A stretch of DNA of 64,000 nt from Oceanococcus sp964629015 (GTDB lineage Bacteria; Pseudomonadota; Gammaproteobacteria; Nevskiales; Oceanococcaceae). Made by a program: the position numbers and the translations under genes. The stretch lies in NCBI GenBank assembly GCA_964629015.1, contig CAZVMN010000013.1, forward strand, positions 1-64,000. Reading direction: 5' to 3'. Shown in pieces: positions 34,134-43,330 of the stretch; the stretch's first letter is position 1, and each line of letters begins with the position of its first letter. The notes below the pieces were generated by a model, which was given only the letters and a program-made list of their open reading frames with translations, made no database searches and had not been told where the DNA came from.

Positions 34134-35543
34134 ATGAGCACAATTCAGGCTTCACCCGTTTCAGAGGCTTTCCAGTGGCGGGACAGCAAACGCTATCTGT
34201 GGCTGCTAAGTCCCCTGCTGCCGATTTTGGGGTTTTTGTCTGTCGCGTTGTTCTATCTGTCGGGCTACAGCGTGTTTGCCTGGGGCGGCCCGATTTTGAT
34301 GTATGCCGTGATACCCCTGTTCGATCGTCTGATCGGGACCGATAGCAGCAATCCCCCGGAAGCTGCTGTCGAGCATCTTGAAAACGATGCCTACTACCGG
34401 CTGATCGTATACGCCTACATTCCCGCCCAGTTTGCGATGACCATTTTGGGCGCCTGGGTGTTCATGACCGGTGATCTGAGCGGCTGGACCATCCTCGGTC
34501 TGGCGCTGACTTGCGGCACCATCAATGGTGTGGCGATTAACACGGCGCATGAGCTGGGCCACAAGAAAGAGAGCCTGGACCGCTGGCTGTCCAAGCTCAC
34601 GCTGGCGCCGGTGGCCTACGGCCATTTCTATGTTGAGCACAATCGTGGTCACCACAAAAATGTGGCCACGCCGGAAGATCCGGCCAGCTCGCGCATGGGC
34701 GAGTCATTCTGGGCGTTTCTGCCGCGTACCATGGTGGGCAGCTTGCGTTCGGCCTGGGCGATCGAAAAACAGCGTTTGGAACGCAAAGGTAAAAGTGTTT
34801 GGGCCCTGGAGAACGACAATCTGCAGGCCTGGGCCATGACCGCCGTGCTGTTTGGCGGGCTGGCTGTGTGGTTGGGACCATGGGCCTTGAGCTTTTTGTT
34901 TGTCCAAGCCTTTTTCGGCGCCAGCCTGCTTGAGGTCATCAACTACATCGAACATTACGGCCTGCTGCGTCAGAAAATGGCCAACGGTCGCTACGAACGC
35001 TGCGCGCCGCGCCACTCCTGGAACAGCAATCACGTTGTGACCAATCTGGTGCTGTATCAACTGCAACGCCATTCTGACCATCACGCCAATCCGACGCGAC
35101 GGTTCCAGGCCTTGCGTCACTTTGATGAAAGCCCGCAGCTGCCGTCCGGCTACGCTTCGATGCTGATGCTGGCGTATGTGCCGTGGTTGTGGTTCCGGGT
35201 CATGGATCCGCTGGTTGTCGCGCACCACAACGGTGATATCAGCAAAGCGCATCTCCATGCCCCCAAGCGTGAGGCCTTGCTGGCGCGCTGGCAGCACGGG
35301 CAAACGCTGCCTGAGCGTGAGGTCGAGCATGGCGGTGCAGACGCAGCGACGACGCCCCCCGCAACGGCCGAGGCAAGCCGCTACGAATGCACCGACTGCG
35401 GTTATATCTATGACGAAGCCGAGGGCTGCCCGCGCGAGGGCTACGCGCCGGGGACGCCGTGGGCGGCGCTGCCGGACGACTGGCCCTGCCCGGACTGTGC
35501 GGTTCGCGAAAAACCAGATTTCAAGCCAGCAAAGGCAGCCTGA
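34134..35543 (+). CDS. alkB: alkane 1-monooxygenase fused to rubredoxin
   Basis: 469 residues. About 370 residues form the membrane fatty-acid-hydroxylase fold of AlkB with six helices and the di-iron His motifs NTAHELGH (His 139, 143), EHNRGHHKN, NYIEHYGLLR and LQRHSDHH. After an Ala/Thr-rich linker, residues about 415-463 form a rubredoxin with its four Fe-binding Cys in CTDCGY and CPDC. AlkB hydroxylates medium-chain n-alkanes using electrons from rubredoxin, so the fusion supplies its own electron carrier; a rubredoxin reductase is not in the window. GAGGAGA lies 6 bases before the ATG at 34134. Strong terminator downstream. Confidence 0.93.
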   Translation: MSTIQASPVSEAFQWRDSKRYLWLLSPLLPILGFLSVALFYLSGYSVFAWGGPILMYAVIPLFDRLIGTDSSNPPEAAVEHLENDAYYRLIVYAYIPAQFAMTILGAWVFMTGDLSGWTILGLALTCGTINGVAINTAHELGHKKESLDRWLSKLTLAPVAYGHFYVEHNRGHHKNVATPEDPASSRMGESFWAFLPRTMVGSLRSAWAIEKQRLERKGKSVWALENDNLQAWAMTAVLFGGLAVWLGPWALSFLFVQAFFGASLLEVINYIEHYGLLRQKMANGRYERCAPRHSWNSNHVVTNLVLYQLQRHSDHHANPTRRFQALRHFDESPQLPSGYASMLMLAYVPWLWFRVMDPLVVAHHNGDISKAHLHAPKREALLARWQHGQTLPEREVEHGGADAATTPPATAEASRYECTDCGYIYDEAEGCPREGYAPGTPWAALPDDWPCPDCAVREKPDFKPAKAA

Positions 35544-35564
35544 GGGATCAAGGCGGAGGTGAAG

Positions 35565-35590
35565 AGCGGCCCGAGGGCCGCTTTTCTTTT
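35565..35590. terminator. rho-independent terminator after alkB
   Basis: AGCGGCCC-GA-GGGCCGCT followed by TTTCTTTT. It reaches the stop codon of the convergent DUF2288 gene. Confidence 0.8.
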
Positions 35591-35912
35591 ATGCGGGTTG
35601 GCGTTCCTGAACCAACACCCAAGGGCTGACCACAACAGCCCACAAATCCAGCCCTGATTCGTTGGCCCAGCGTGCGGCGTTGTCGTCGCCCAGATGACCA
35701 AGCTGATCCGCCATCATCCACGCGCGCACCCTATCTTTGTCGTCGTCAGCAAAGGCTTGGGCGACCTGAATCAAGTCCAGTCCGGCGGCCACTTCGATGA
35801 CGCGACCCACAGCGAACATACGCTCAATCTCGGCCCAGCTGACGCGGGCGGTTTCGCCGAGCAATTTGTCATAGGTTGGGATTTCGGTTTCGCTTAAGGA
35901 ATCCACGGGCAA
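35589..35912 (-). CDS. DUF2288 protein
   Basis: 107 residues, no signal peptide. The sequence follows the DUF2288 pattern: LLGETARVSWAEIERMFA near residue 17, DLIQVAQAFADDDKDRVRAWM in the middle, and WAVVVSPWVLVQER at the end. The family is common in Gammaproteobacteria and has no known function. It converges on alkB and diverges from the ParA-like gene. Confidence 0.8.
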   Translation of the reverse strand: MPVDSLSETEIPTYDKLLGETARVSWAEIERMFAVGRVIEVAAGLDLIQVAQAFADDDKDRVRAWMMADQLGHLGDDNAARWANESGLDLWAVVVSPWVLVQERQPA

Positions 35913-35997
35913 TCCAATTTATTCACCCATGTATTGTGCCATGCGAAGGGGCTTGCGCTAACATTGCGCCACCTCGTAACGGTCCTTGGGAGTTGGC

Positions 35998-36759
35998 ATG
36001 CGCAGAGTGGTTTTCAATCAAAAAGGTGGTGTGGGAAAAACCACGATCGTGTGCAACCTGGCGGCGATCAGCGCGTCCAAGGGGCGCAAGACGCTGGTTG
36101 TTGATCTTGATCCACAATGCAACACCAGCCAATACCTGCTGGGCAGCCAGGACAAGCCGGCCGAGAGCAGCATCGCGGATTTCTTCGAGGCCACGCTGGG
36201 GCGAAGCCTGAAAGCGGCGGATCTGCGCCCGCATATCGCGGCCACGCCGTTCGACAATCTGCATGTGGTGGCTGCGCACCCGGATCTGGAACATCTGATC
36301 GTCAAGCTCGAATCGCGCCAGAAGATTTACAAACTGCGCAACGCGCTGAGCAAGCTGTCGGACTACGATGAGATCTATATCGACACCCCACCCGCGCTGA
36401 ATTTCTACAGTCGCTCGGCTTTGATTGCCGCGGATCGTTGCCTGATTCCTTTCGATTGCGATGATTTTGCCCGTCAGGCTTTGTACACGCTGACTGAGAA
36501 TATCGAAGAGATTCAGGCCGATCACAATGACGACCTGAGCATCGAAGGCATCATCGTCAATCAGTTCCAGGAGCGCGCCAATCTGCCGCAGCGCTTGGTC
36601 AAGGAGCTCATCGACGAAGGCATGCCGATACTCAAAACACGCCTGGCCAGTTCGATCAAGGTCAAGGAGTCACATGACCAATCTGTGCCGTTGGTCTATC
36701 TCGCACCGTCGCACAAAATTTCCAAACAATTTCAGGATCTGTACCGCAGTCTCAAGTGA
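35998..36759 (+). CDS. ParA/MinD-family ATPase, stand-alone
   Basis: 253 residues. The deviant Walker A motif NQKGGVGKTT is at residue 6, followed by VVDLDPQCNTSQYLLG and a Walker B-like IYIDTPPALNF. No N-terminal HTH and no parB lies nearby, so it is not a chromosome-partition pair; such orphan ParA proteins often position membrane or polar complexes. It overlaps sthA by 4 bases, an association I cannot explain. The ATG at 35998 is preferred over a TTG four codons earlier. Confidence 0.83.
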   Translation: MRRVVFNQKGGVGKTTIVCNLAAISASKGRKTLVVDLDPQCNTSQYLLGSQDKPAESSIADFFEATLGRSLKAADLRPHIAATPFDNLHVVAAHPDLEHLIVKLESRQKIYKLRNALSKLSDYDEIYIDTPPALNFYSRSALIAADRCLIPFDCDDFARQALYTLTENIEEIQADHNDDLSIEGIIVNQFQERANLPQRLVKELIDEGMPILKTRLASSIKVKESHDQSVPLVYLAPSHKISKQFQDLYRSLK

Positions 36760-38153
36760 AAAAATACAACGTTGATGTCGCCATAATCGGCACCGGCCCA
36801 GCCGGTGAAGGGGCTGCCATGATGGCGGCCAAAAACCATCTCAGTACGGTGGTGATCGAACGCTACGTGGATGTCGGGGGCGGCTGTACCCATTGGGGCA
36901 CGATCCCCAGTAAAGCCCTGCGTTACGCGGTCAAACAGATCAACGATGTGCGCCACAACCCGCTGCTGCAGTCTTTGCGACGTCAGATCCGTGTGACCTA
37001 CCCCGAGCTGCTGGAGAGCGCCAGCGGTGTGGTTGGTCGTCAGGTCGCCAGCCGGCACCGGGCGTATGAGCGCAATGATGTCCCCATTATCGAAGGGTCA
37101 GCGCGTTTCAAAGACCCGCACACGCTGCTGATCGAACATGAGCGGCATGTGGTGGCGCAGGTCAAAGCCAAAGCCGTGGTGATTGCGACGGGCTCACGAC
37201 CGTATCATCCCGAAGGCTTGGATTTTGACCACCCGCGCATCCTCGACAGCGACACCATCCTCAAGCTCAAGGAACATCCGCGTTCCATCACCATCTATGG
37301 CGCCGGCGTCATCGGCTGCGAATATGCTTCGATCTTTGCCAACCTCGGTATCAAGGTCAATCTGGTCAATACACAAGGCCGCCTGCTCTCGTTCATGGAC
37401 GAAGAAATCAGCGAGGCTTTGTCGTATCACTTGCGCGACCAAGGCATCACGATTCGCCACAACGAAGAGTATTCGCACGTCGAAGCGCGCGAGCATGATG
37501 TAGTGTTGCATCTGAAATCCGGCCGTCGTCTCAAGTCCGACGTCCTGCTCTGGGCCAATGGCCGTACTGGCAACTCGGCCGGCATGGGCCTGGAAGAGCT
37601 CGGCTTGCCGGTCAATTCGCGTGGGCAGCTCACCGTCAACGAGGCCTACCAGACCGACATTCCGCACATCTACGCGGTGGGTGACATCATCGGTTATCCG
37701 GCATTGGCTTCCAGCGCCTACGATCAGGGCCGTTTTGCGATGTCACATCGGCTCAATCCGGAGCGTGTCAACGAACTGTTTTATTTGATGCCAGCGGGGA
37801 TTTACACCATTCCTGAACTGTCTTCGGTCGGTCGTACCGAGCAGGAATTGGCGGCGGCGAATGTGCCGTATGAATCCGGTTATGCCTATTTCAAGCATCT
37901 GGCGCGCGCCCAGATGGCCGGTGAAACCGTCGGCATGCTTAAGCTGATCTTCCATGCCGATACCCGCGAAGTGCTTGGCGTGCATTGCTTCGGTGACCGT
38001 GCATCGGAAATCATCCACATCGGTCAAACGGTGATGGCCACGCAGAATGGCGGGCCTGGGCTGGATTATTTCATCGAAACCACGTTCAACTATCCGACCA
38101 TGGCGGAAGCGTATCGGGTGGCGGCGCTCAATGGGATGAATCGCCTGGCTTAA
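36756..38153 (+). CDS. sthA: soluble pyridine nucleotide transhydrogenase
   Basis: 465 residues of the flavoprotein disulfide reductase fold: FAD-binding GTGPAGEGAA, NAD(P)-binding GAGVIGCEYASIFANLG, and YAVGDIIGYPALAS. The redox pair of lipoamide dehydrogenase is lost (GGGCTHWGTIPSK with only one Cys), which is characteristic of SthA. It moves electrons between NADPH and NADH in the cytoplasm. The start is a GTG overlapping the stop of the ParA-like gene. It ends 4 bases into the convergent mazG. Confidence 0.94.
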   Translation: MKKYNVDVAIIGTGPAGEGAAMMAAKNHLSTVVIERYVDVGGGCTHWGTIPSKALRYAVKQINDVRHNPLLQSLRRQIRVTYPELLESASGVVGRQVASRHRAYERNDVPIIEGSARFKDPHTLLIEHERHVVAQVKAKAVVIATGSRPYHPEGLDFDHPRILDSDTILKLKEHPRSITIYGAGVIGCEYASIFANLGIKVNLVNTQGRLLSFMDEEISEALSYHLRDQGITIRHNEEYSHVEAREHDVVLHLKSGRRLKSDVLLWANGRTGNSAGMGLEELGLPVNSRGQLTVNEAYQTDIPHIYAVGDIIGYPALASSAYDQGRFAMSHRLNPERVNELFYLMPAGIYTIPELSSVGRTEQELAAANVPYESGYAYFKHLARAQMAGETVGMLKLIFHADTREVLGVHCFGDRASEIIHIGQTVMATQNGGPGLDYFIETTFNYPTMAEAYRVAALNGMNRLA

Positions 38154-38554
38154 TCGCTCTGCGGGCCGTTGATTTTGGCGTCCTGCCACCAGTCTTCGAG
38201 TTCATCCAGAGTGCATTCCGACCAGCTGCGCTGATTCTCCAACAGCTTGCTTTCCACATGGCGCAAGCGGCGGATAAATTTGCGATTGACGCTGTCCAGC
38301 GCCTGTTTTGGCGAGAGGTTCAGAAAGCGGGAAAAGTTGACGAGCATGAACAGCAGGTCGCCAAGCTCGTCCTGTATGGCCTGTTCATCGCCGCTGTCCA
38401 CAGCCTCGCGAAACTCGCCCAATTCTTCGTTGAGTTTGTCCCACAGTGGGGCCAGATCCGGCCAGTCGAAACCCAATTTTGCGGCGGCTTCCTGCAGGCG
38501 CAGCGCTTCGCTGATTGGTCGCTCGGCGTCTGCCCGATGTTCAAACCAGCTCAT
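38150..38554 (-). CDS. mazG: MazG-like nucleotide pyrophosphohydrolase
   Basis: 134 residues, about half the length of E. coli MazG, equivalent to a single catalytic domain. The metal-binding acidic helices are visible: NEELGEFREAV and QDELGDLLFMLVN. These enzymes hydrolyse NTPs or modified nucleotides to NMP and pyrophosphate. It overlaps the upstream NUDIX gene by 14 bases, so two house-cleaning hydrolases are co-transcribed. The ATG at 38554 is used; a TTG three codons earlier is possible. Confidence 0.85.
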   Translation of the reverse strand: MSWFEHRADAERPISEALRLQEAAAKLGFDWPDLAPLWDKLNEELGEFREAVDSGDEQAIQDELGDLLFMLVNFSRFLNLSPKQALDSVNRKFIRRLRHVESKLLENQRSWSECTLDELEDWWQDAKINGPQSD

Positions 38555-39170
38555 GCGCCTCAAACATCTGTTGCAGGTTGTAGAGCATCCCGGCGGTCGC
38601 GCCCCAGATGCGGTAATGCTTGTAGTTGAGTTCGTAGTACTTCAGGCCCAGACGCCCCAGCTTGCGCATCTGAAAATTACGCCGTTCCAAGGCAAATGAC
38701 AGCGGCAGTTCAAACACTTCGGCCACCTCATCAGAATCAGAATGGACCGGCGCAGCGGGATCGATCAAAGCCACCACGGGGGTCACCCGGAACTTGGAGA
38801 TGGTTGGGTAGTCGTCGAGATAACCGATGACGCGAACGGCCGCGGGATCAAGGTCAATCTCCTCGTAGGCTTCGCGTAAGGCCGTGCCGACGGGGAAATC
38901 GTCTCCCTCGTCGCGGCGACCGCCGGGAAAGCTGATCTGTCCGCCGTGCGCGCGGAGGTTCTCCGACCGCACTGTCATGATGATGCTGGGCGCATCTTTG
39001 TTGCGCACGCCGATCAGCACGCTGGCGGGGCGCAAACGCTTGGTCCAGCGCTTTTGCAGTACGTAGTCCAGCCCCAGGGGCAATTCCCAGCGCGCCAAAC
39101 GACGTGGATGATCGGCGTGGGTGTGCTCCAGCACATCCTCCAGCCGATCAACAAGCTGTGTCCGAATCAC
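38541..39170 (-). CDS. NUDIX hydrolase, CoA pyrophosphatase type
   Basis: 209 residues. The NUDIX box lies in GGRRDEGDDFPVGTALREAYEE, preceded by SENLRAHGGQISFPGG, the extra signature of the NudL/YeaB (UPF0035) coenzyme-A pyrophosphatases. It probably hydrolyses CoA or acyl-CoA to phosphopantetheine and 3',5'-ADP. GTG start, overlapping the tal stop by 4 bases. Confidence 0.85.
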   Translation of the reverse strand: MIRTQLVDRLEDVLEHTHADHPRRLARWELPLGLDYVLQKRWTKRLRPASVLIGVRNKDAPSIIMTVRSENLRAHGGQISFPGGRRDEGDDFPVGTALREAYEEIDLDPAAVRVIGYLDDYPTISKFRVTPVVALIDPAAPVHSDSDEVAEVFELPLSFALERRNFQMRKLGRLGLKYYELNYKHYRIWGATAGMLYNLQQMFEAHELV

Positions 39171-40096
39171 GCGAGATTGGCCAGCCAGGCGTCAAGTTTG
39201 GCTTGATCGGCCGCAAAGCGACGAATGCCGTCGGCAAGCTTCTCCGTCGCCATGGCGTCCTCGTTCATCTCTGCGCGGAAACGCGCTTCGTCGGGGACAT
39301 CGCGTGGGTCATCGCTGCTTTGCTGAGGTTGCAGCATGGCTTTGACCCGGGTGTCGGTGTCGGCCGCCAGTTCATCCAGCAACTTGGGTGCGATGGTCAG
39401 TAGATCGCAGCCGGCCAGGGCAAGAATTTCCCCCGTGTTGCGAAAGCTCGCGCCCATCACCTGGGTGGGATAACCGTGCGCTTTGTACCAGCGGTAAATA
39501 CGCCGCACCGACAGCACTCCCGGATCCTGCTCGGCGGTGTCGACCTGCAGACCATTGGCCACGTGCCAGTCGAGGATGCGTCCAACAAAGGGCGAGATCA
39601 GCGTGACGCCGGCATCCGCGCACTGGCGAGCTTGCGCAAAGCCAAACAGCAGCGTCATGTTGCAGCGCAAGCCGCGTGATTCCAGGACCCGGGCGGCGCG
39701 GATGCCTTCCCAGGTTGAAGCGATCTTGATCAGTACCCGTTCCGAACCGATGCCGGCAGCCGCGTAGTCGCCGATGATCCGTTCGGCCGCTTCGATGGTT
39801 TTTTGCGTATCGAACGAGGCGCGCGGGTCGACCTCGGTGGACACATAACGGCCCACCGATTTCAGAATCTCGCAGCCGAAGCGGACAGTGAGCTTTTCAC
39901 GTGCGCGATCGATGTCGCCGCCGCTCGCGGCCAGCGCTTCGCGGGCCCAGTCTGCCGCTTGGTTCGTATTGGCAGCCGCCAAAATAAGGCTGGGGTTGGT
40001 GGTGGCGTCAGTCGGCTGAAAACGCCGAATCGCGTCGAGGTCGCCAGTGTCTGCCACGAGGGTGCTGAGCTGGCCAAGTTGTTCCAGTGCGTTCAT
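39167..40096 (-). CDS. tal: transaldolase
   Basis: 309 residues, class of E. coli TalB. It has TDATTNPSLILAAA near residue 29, the Schiff-base Lys in RVLIKIASTWEGI and CNMTLLFGFAQA. It transfers dihydroxyacetone units in the pentose phosphate pathway. The ATG at 40096 starts MNALEQLGQLS; the open frame extends upstream but only into the divergent promoter region. It is first in the tal-NUDIX-mazG operon. Confidence 0.94.
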   Translation of the reverse strand: MNALEQLGQLSTLVADTGDLDAIRRFQPTDATTNPSLILAAANTNQAADWAREALAASGGDIDRAREKLTVRFGCEILKSVGRYVSTEVDPRASFDTQKTIEAAERIIGDYAAAGIGSERVLIKIASTWEGIRAARVLESRGLRCNMTLLFGFAQARQCADAGVTLISPFVGRILDWHVANGLQVDTAEQDPGVLSVRRIYRWYKAHGYPTQVMGASFRNTGEILALAGCDLLTIAPKLLDELAADTDTRVKAMLQPQQSSDDPRDVPDEARFRAEMNEDAMATEKLADGIRRFAADQAKLDAWLANLA

Positions 40097-40147
40097 AAAA
40101 CCAAGGATTGTGTACGCCGGTCGGTATAGCGACGGCATAATGCGTTG

Positions 40148-40915
40148 ATGAGCGATTCTAGCATCCGCTTTTCGAGCAGGACTTCCGACCCGGGCGCCGC
40201 GGTGATGCCGGGCTTTGGACACCAACTCTCTGCCGATGATCCCGCACTCAACGGATTGAATTTACCGGCCGCGGAAACGCCCACACGTTGGGTGTTGAAG
40301 CGCGATGGTGCGATGTTGGTTGTGGTGGATACCCTCAATCCACGTCAACGGGCTTTGCAAGTGGATTTCTCCAGCGCCGAAATGCGTCGGCGCATCGCGG
40401 CGGGTCGTCAGCAACCACTGGCCAAGGCCTGCGGTCTGCACAAATACCCAGGCGCACGCATTGTCGATGCCACCGCCGGCTTGGGGCGCGATGGCTGGTG
40501 TCTGGCCAGTCTTGGCGCGCAGATGCGCTGGTATGAGCGTCATCCGGTGATCTTTGCGATGTTGCGCGATGCCTTGTCCTACGCCTCACCGGATACTGCG
40601 TCGCGTGTCGAGCTTCTTCACGATGATGGACTTCAACTGAACGCCGGCGATGCCGACGCCATTTTTCTTGATCCGATGTTTCCGGATACCGGTCGCCGCG
40701 CCGCGCCAGCGCTGGAAATGCAGATCATGCAGCTTCTGGTTGGGCCGGATTTGGATGCTGAGCAACTGTGGCAACGTGCCATGGACAGCGGCGCCCGCCG
40801 TGTGGTGCTCAAGCGCCCGCCACGCGGTGCCAAGGTTCGCGTGGCAAAGCCGGACTTGAGCTTTGGCGGCGGGCGCGTGGTTTACGACGTGTATCTGCGC
40901 CCTACGGCAGCGTAA
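40148..40915 (+). CDS. rsmJ: 16S rRNA (guanine1516-N2)-methyltransferase
   Basis: 255 residues. The SAM-binding VDATAGLGRDGWCLAS and the catalytic-loop IFLDPMFPDTGR are typical of RsmJ, as is the C-terminal VKRPPRGAK segment. It methylates G1516 of 16S rRNA. The ATG at 40148 follows a TTG one codon earlier. It diverges from tal and overlaps the end of the convergent lipoprotein gene by 14 bases. Confidence 0.88.
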   Translation: MSDSSIRFSSRTSDPGAAVMPGFGHQLSADDPALNGLNLPAAETPTRWVLKRDGAMLVVVDTLNPRQRALQVDFSSAEMRRRIAAGRQQPLAKACGLHKYPGARIVDATAGLGRDGWCLASLGAQMRWYERHPVIFAMLRDALSYASPDTASRVELLHDDGLQLNAGDADAIFLDPMFPDTGRRAAPALEMQIMQLLVGPDLDAEQLWQRAMDSGARRVVLKRPPRGAKVRVAKPDLSFGGGRVVYDVYLRPTAA

Positions 40916-42752
40916 TCGGGCACGGTCTTAGACCCAATCCCAATACGCCCTCACCCAATGCCGGGAGCACCGCGCCCAGCTCAGGGTTGCTTGACAGCAA
41001 TTCCGGCACCAGCGCGCTCAACAGCGGGCTTTCCGCGGCGATATTGCCGGCATCGGGCACCGGGGGCTGGGTGATGTAGTCGCTCAAGTTGTCGTGTATC
41101 CGGAACAAATTCCAGCACGGCGCGTGGAACTGCATCAGGTTCAGGGTTGCGCTCATCGGCCCTGGCAGTTGGCGCTGTTCAAAGTGATTGCCGAGAAACT
41201 GCTGAATATCCCCACTCAAACTGTCGCGTTTGTCCCAGATGTGTTGAGGGACTTCCAGAGCGCTACGGTAGTAGTGCGGGAATGCATCCAGTCCTGGCGC
41301 ACGGCGCTCCTGCCGCATTCCATCCACACTGTGCAAGGTCAGCGGCAGGGTCTCTTCGCCGAATTCAATCTCCAGCGTGCCGGGGGAGCAATAAGGACGG
41401 AAGCCCTTCACGCGGGCCGGATGGCCTGCAATCATGCCTTGATAGTCGAATCGTTCGACCTCCTGCTCATGCGGGCCATTGGTCGGCAACGCTTGGCCTT
41501 GCAGAGGCTCGCCGGTCAAGACGAATGTCCAAGCCTCGTCGCTCAGTTCGCTGATGTCCTTTTCCCAGAAACCCGTATTGCCGGACGCGTCCGTGCCTTC
41601 GATGCGCATGATGCGGTGTTCGGTGCCCGGGCTGATTTTGCGAATGCTCACGCGGTTGGTCACGCTTCCGGGTACATCCGGGTGGCGGATCCAATCTGGC
41701 GCGGGCAGTTGAATCCGATAGTCCTCCACGCCGTCTTGGTTAAACCACGAATAATCGTGCAACACGGTGTTGGCGCCGGAGATATCGAAGTCGTACAGCC
41801 GCGTGTAGATGCGCCCGCGACTGGTCACCACCATCATGGTGGAACCGCTGGCCGACAAGCCTTCCATCATGGCCGCCCCTTCTTCTGGCGGGCAGATCTC
41901 GCGGCTTTCATCCACCGGCAGCCAAGGGTCGAAATGAGTGATGCGTCGTCCATCGCCGCGTAGCATGTAGAGCATCAAAATGCCCCAGAAGTCGTTCTTG
42001 CGACCGGCGATGTCGACGAAGTACTCATCAAATCCGGAGTTCAACTCCGAGGCGGCCCACTGCTTGACATCGGGCGGGATGGTGACACCCATGTCGAGCC
42101 AGAACAGTGGTCCCCAGCGTCGCGTCCAGCCACTGTCGCTGAAGTCCAGTGTGTAGACATCGCGTTGCGCATTGGCCGCGAGCAGCACAAATCCGTCTGC
42201 GGAAATCTCACTGACCTGACCGTGCAGGCAACGAGGCAGTAGAACTTCATGCCAGGCTTCGTCCAAGCCGCTGGTTTGGGGGCGCGGACGACTGTAGATA
42301 CGCCCCTCATGCACCGCGAAATCAAACTCATGCGTGAAGGTGGCCGTAGGCCCCCGCTGATGGATCAAGGCCGGCAATGCGCGCGCCACTTCGGGCTCTG
42401 CCGGGCCGCCGCCCTGCCCGGTTGTGTCCTCCGGCACGATGGCAAAAGGCAGCGGATTCACAGGCAGACGCGCGGTGGCCAGGTAATCATCGGCGCAAGC
42501 CAAATCCGGAACGGTGCGAATGCCAGGAAAGTTCGCGGCGCTGAATCCAATCTCGGTCAGGGTTTCGCAGAGGATCTCCGTGCCGCCCACCAGGGCGCAC
42601 AGATCACCCAGCGTTTTGATTGGCTCGCCGCCTGTCGCATCGCTCTGGGTATCCGATGCGGCGGTGTTGATCGGTGTTCGGTCAGCTCCTGAGCAGGATG
42701 CCAACGCGCTCACAAAAAGCACGCCCAGCAGCGCGCGTACAAGCGTGGTCAT
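40902..42752 (-). CDS. large lipoprotein, unrecognised
   Basis: 616 residues. The signal peptide ends in a lipobox-like FVSALASC with the Cys near residue 20. The mature part starts with a Ser/Thr/Asp-rich stretch and then a beta-rich body with propeller-like strands (QRDVYTLDFSDSGWTRRWG, SRGRIYTRLYDFDI, EHRIMRIEGTDASGN). The C-terminal 120 residues are mostly helical. I do not recognise the family. Its 3' end overlaps rsmJ, and its neighbours are housekeeping genes, so context gives no role. Confidence 0.7.
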   Translation of the reverse strand: MTTLVRALLGVLFVSALASCSGADRTPINTAASDTQSDATGGEPIKTLGDLCALVGGTEILCETLTEIGFSAANFPGIRTVPDLACADDYLATARLPVNPLPFAIVPEDTTGQGGGPAEPEVARALPALIHQRGPTATFTHEFDFAVHEGRIYSRPRPQTSGLDEAWHEVLLPRCLHGQVSEISADGFVLLAANAQRDVYTLDFSDSGWTRRWGPLFWLDMGVTIPPDVKQWAASELNSGFDEYFVDIAGRKNDFWGILMLYMLRGDGRRITHFDPWLPVDESREICPPEEGAAMMEGLSASGSTMMVVTSRGRIYTRLYDFDISGANTVLHDYSWFNQDGVEDYRIQLPAPDWIRHPDVPGSVTNRVSIRKISPGTEHRIMRIEGTDASGNTGFWEKDISELSDEAWTFVLTGEPLQGQALPTNGPHEQEVERFDYQGMIAGHPARVKGFRPYCSPGTLEIEFGEETLPLTLHSVDGMRQERRAPGLDAFPHYYRSALEVPQHIWDKRDSLSGDIQQFLGNHFEQRQLPGPMSATLNLMQFHAPCWNLFRIHDNLSDYITQPPVPDAGNIAAESPLLSALVPELLSSNPELGAVLPALGEGVLGLGLRPCPITLP

Positions 42753-42811
42753 AATGTCCCCTGTTTTGGATTTTATTGTGTGGCACCCGTCATCAGGTGC
42801 CTGGTGAAGCT

Positions 42812-43330
42812 TTAGAGCGGTTTGAGGTCTGCCAGATAGCGATGAGCATTCTGCACGTAGTGAGCGGCCTGCATTTTGAGCATGGCGGCAACCGTTTCCG
42901 GATTGTCTTTGACCACTTTACCCGGCATGCCCATTACCAGTGAATTGTCCGGAATAATTTTTCCCTCGGGGATCAAAGACCCTGCACCAATGATGCAGTT
43001 CTTGCCGATCTGGGCCCGATTGAGGACAACGGCCTGAATGCCGATCAGGGTGTTATCGCCAATCGTGCAGCCATGCAGCATGGCTTGATGCCCGACGGTG
43101 ACATCATCGCCCACGATGAGTTTGAGGCCGGGATCGGTATGCAAAACGGAACCATCTTGAATGTTGCTGCGCTCGCCGATCACGATGTCGTCGTTGTCGC
43201 CACGCAGTACACAGCCAAACCAGATGCTGGCATCCTGTTTGAGATGCACGGAACCGATGACGCGCGCGTCGTCGGCCACGAAATTACCGCCATCCAGTTG
43301 CGGCGTACGTTCACCCAGTTGATACAGCAT
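42812..43330 (-). CDS. gamma-carbonic anhydrase family protein
   Basis: 172 residues with a left-handed beta-helix hexapeptide pattern. Three metal-ligand His residues are present (SVLHTDPG and VGHQAMLHGCTIG). This YrdA/PaaY-like family forms trimers with a bound metal; carbonic anhydrase activity is shown only for some. The ATG at 43330 overlaps the start of the divergent esterase gene, so the longer upstream open frame is not used. Confidence 0.87.
   Translation of the reverse strand: MLYQLGERTPQLDGGNFVADDARVIGSVHLKQDASIWFGCVLRGDNDDIVIGERSNIQDGSVLHTDPGLKLIVGDDVTVGHQAMLHGCTIGDNTLIGIQAVVLNRAQIGKNCIIGAGSLIPEGKIIPDNSLVMGMPGKVVKDNPETVAAMLKMQAAHYVQNAHRYLADLKPL

Noticed and set aside
35998..36759. 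Plasmid or chromosome partition locus
   Set aside because: Only a ParA-like ATPase is present; no ParB and no parS-like palindromes were seen nearby.
36756..38153. Lipoamide dehydrogenase
   Set aside because: The second redox Cys is missing (GGGCTHWGT), which points to SthA.
42782..42803. Hairpin GGCACC/GGTGCC after the carbonic anhydrase gene
   Set aside because: Short stem and no T-tract on the minus strand; not good enough to call a terminator.
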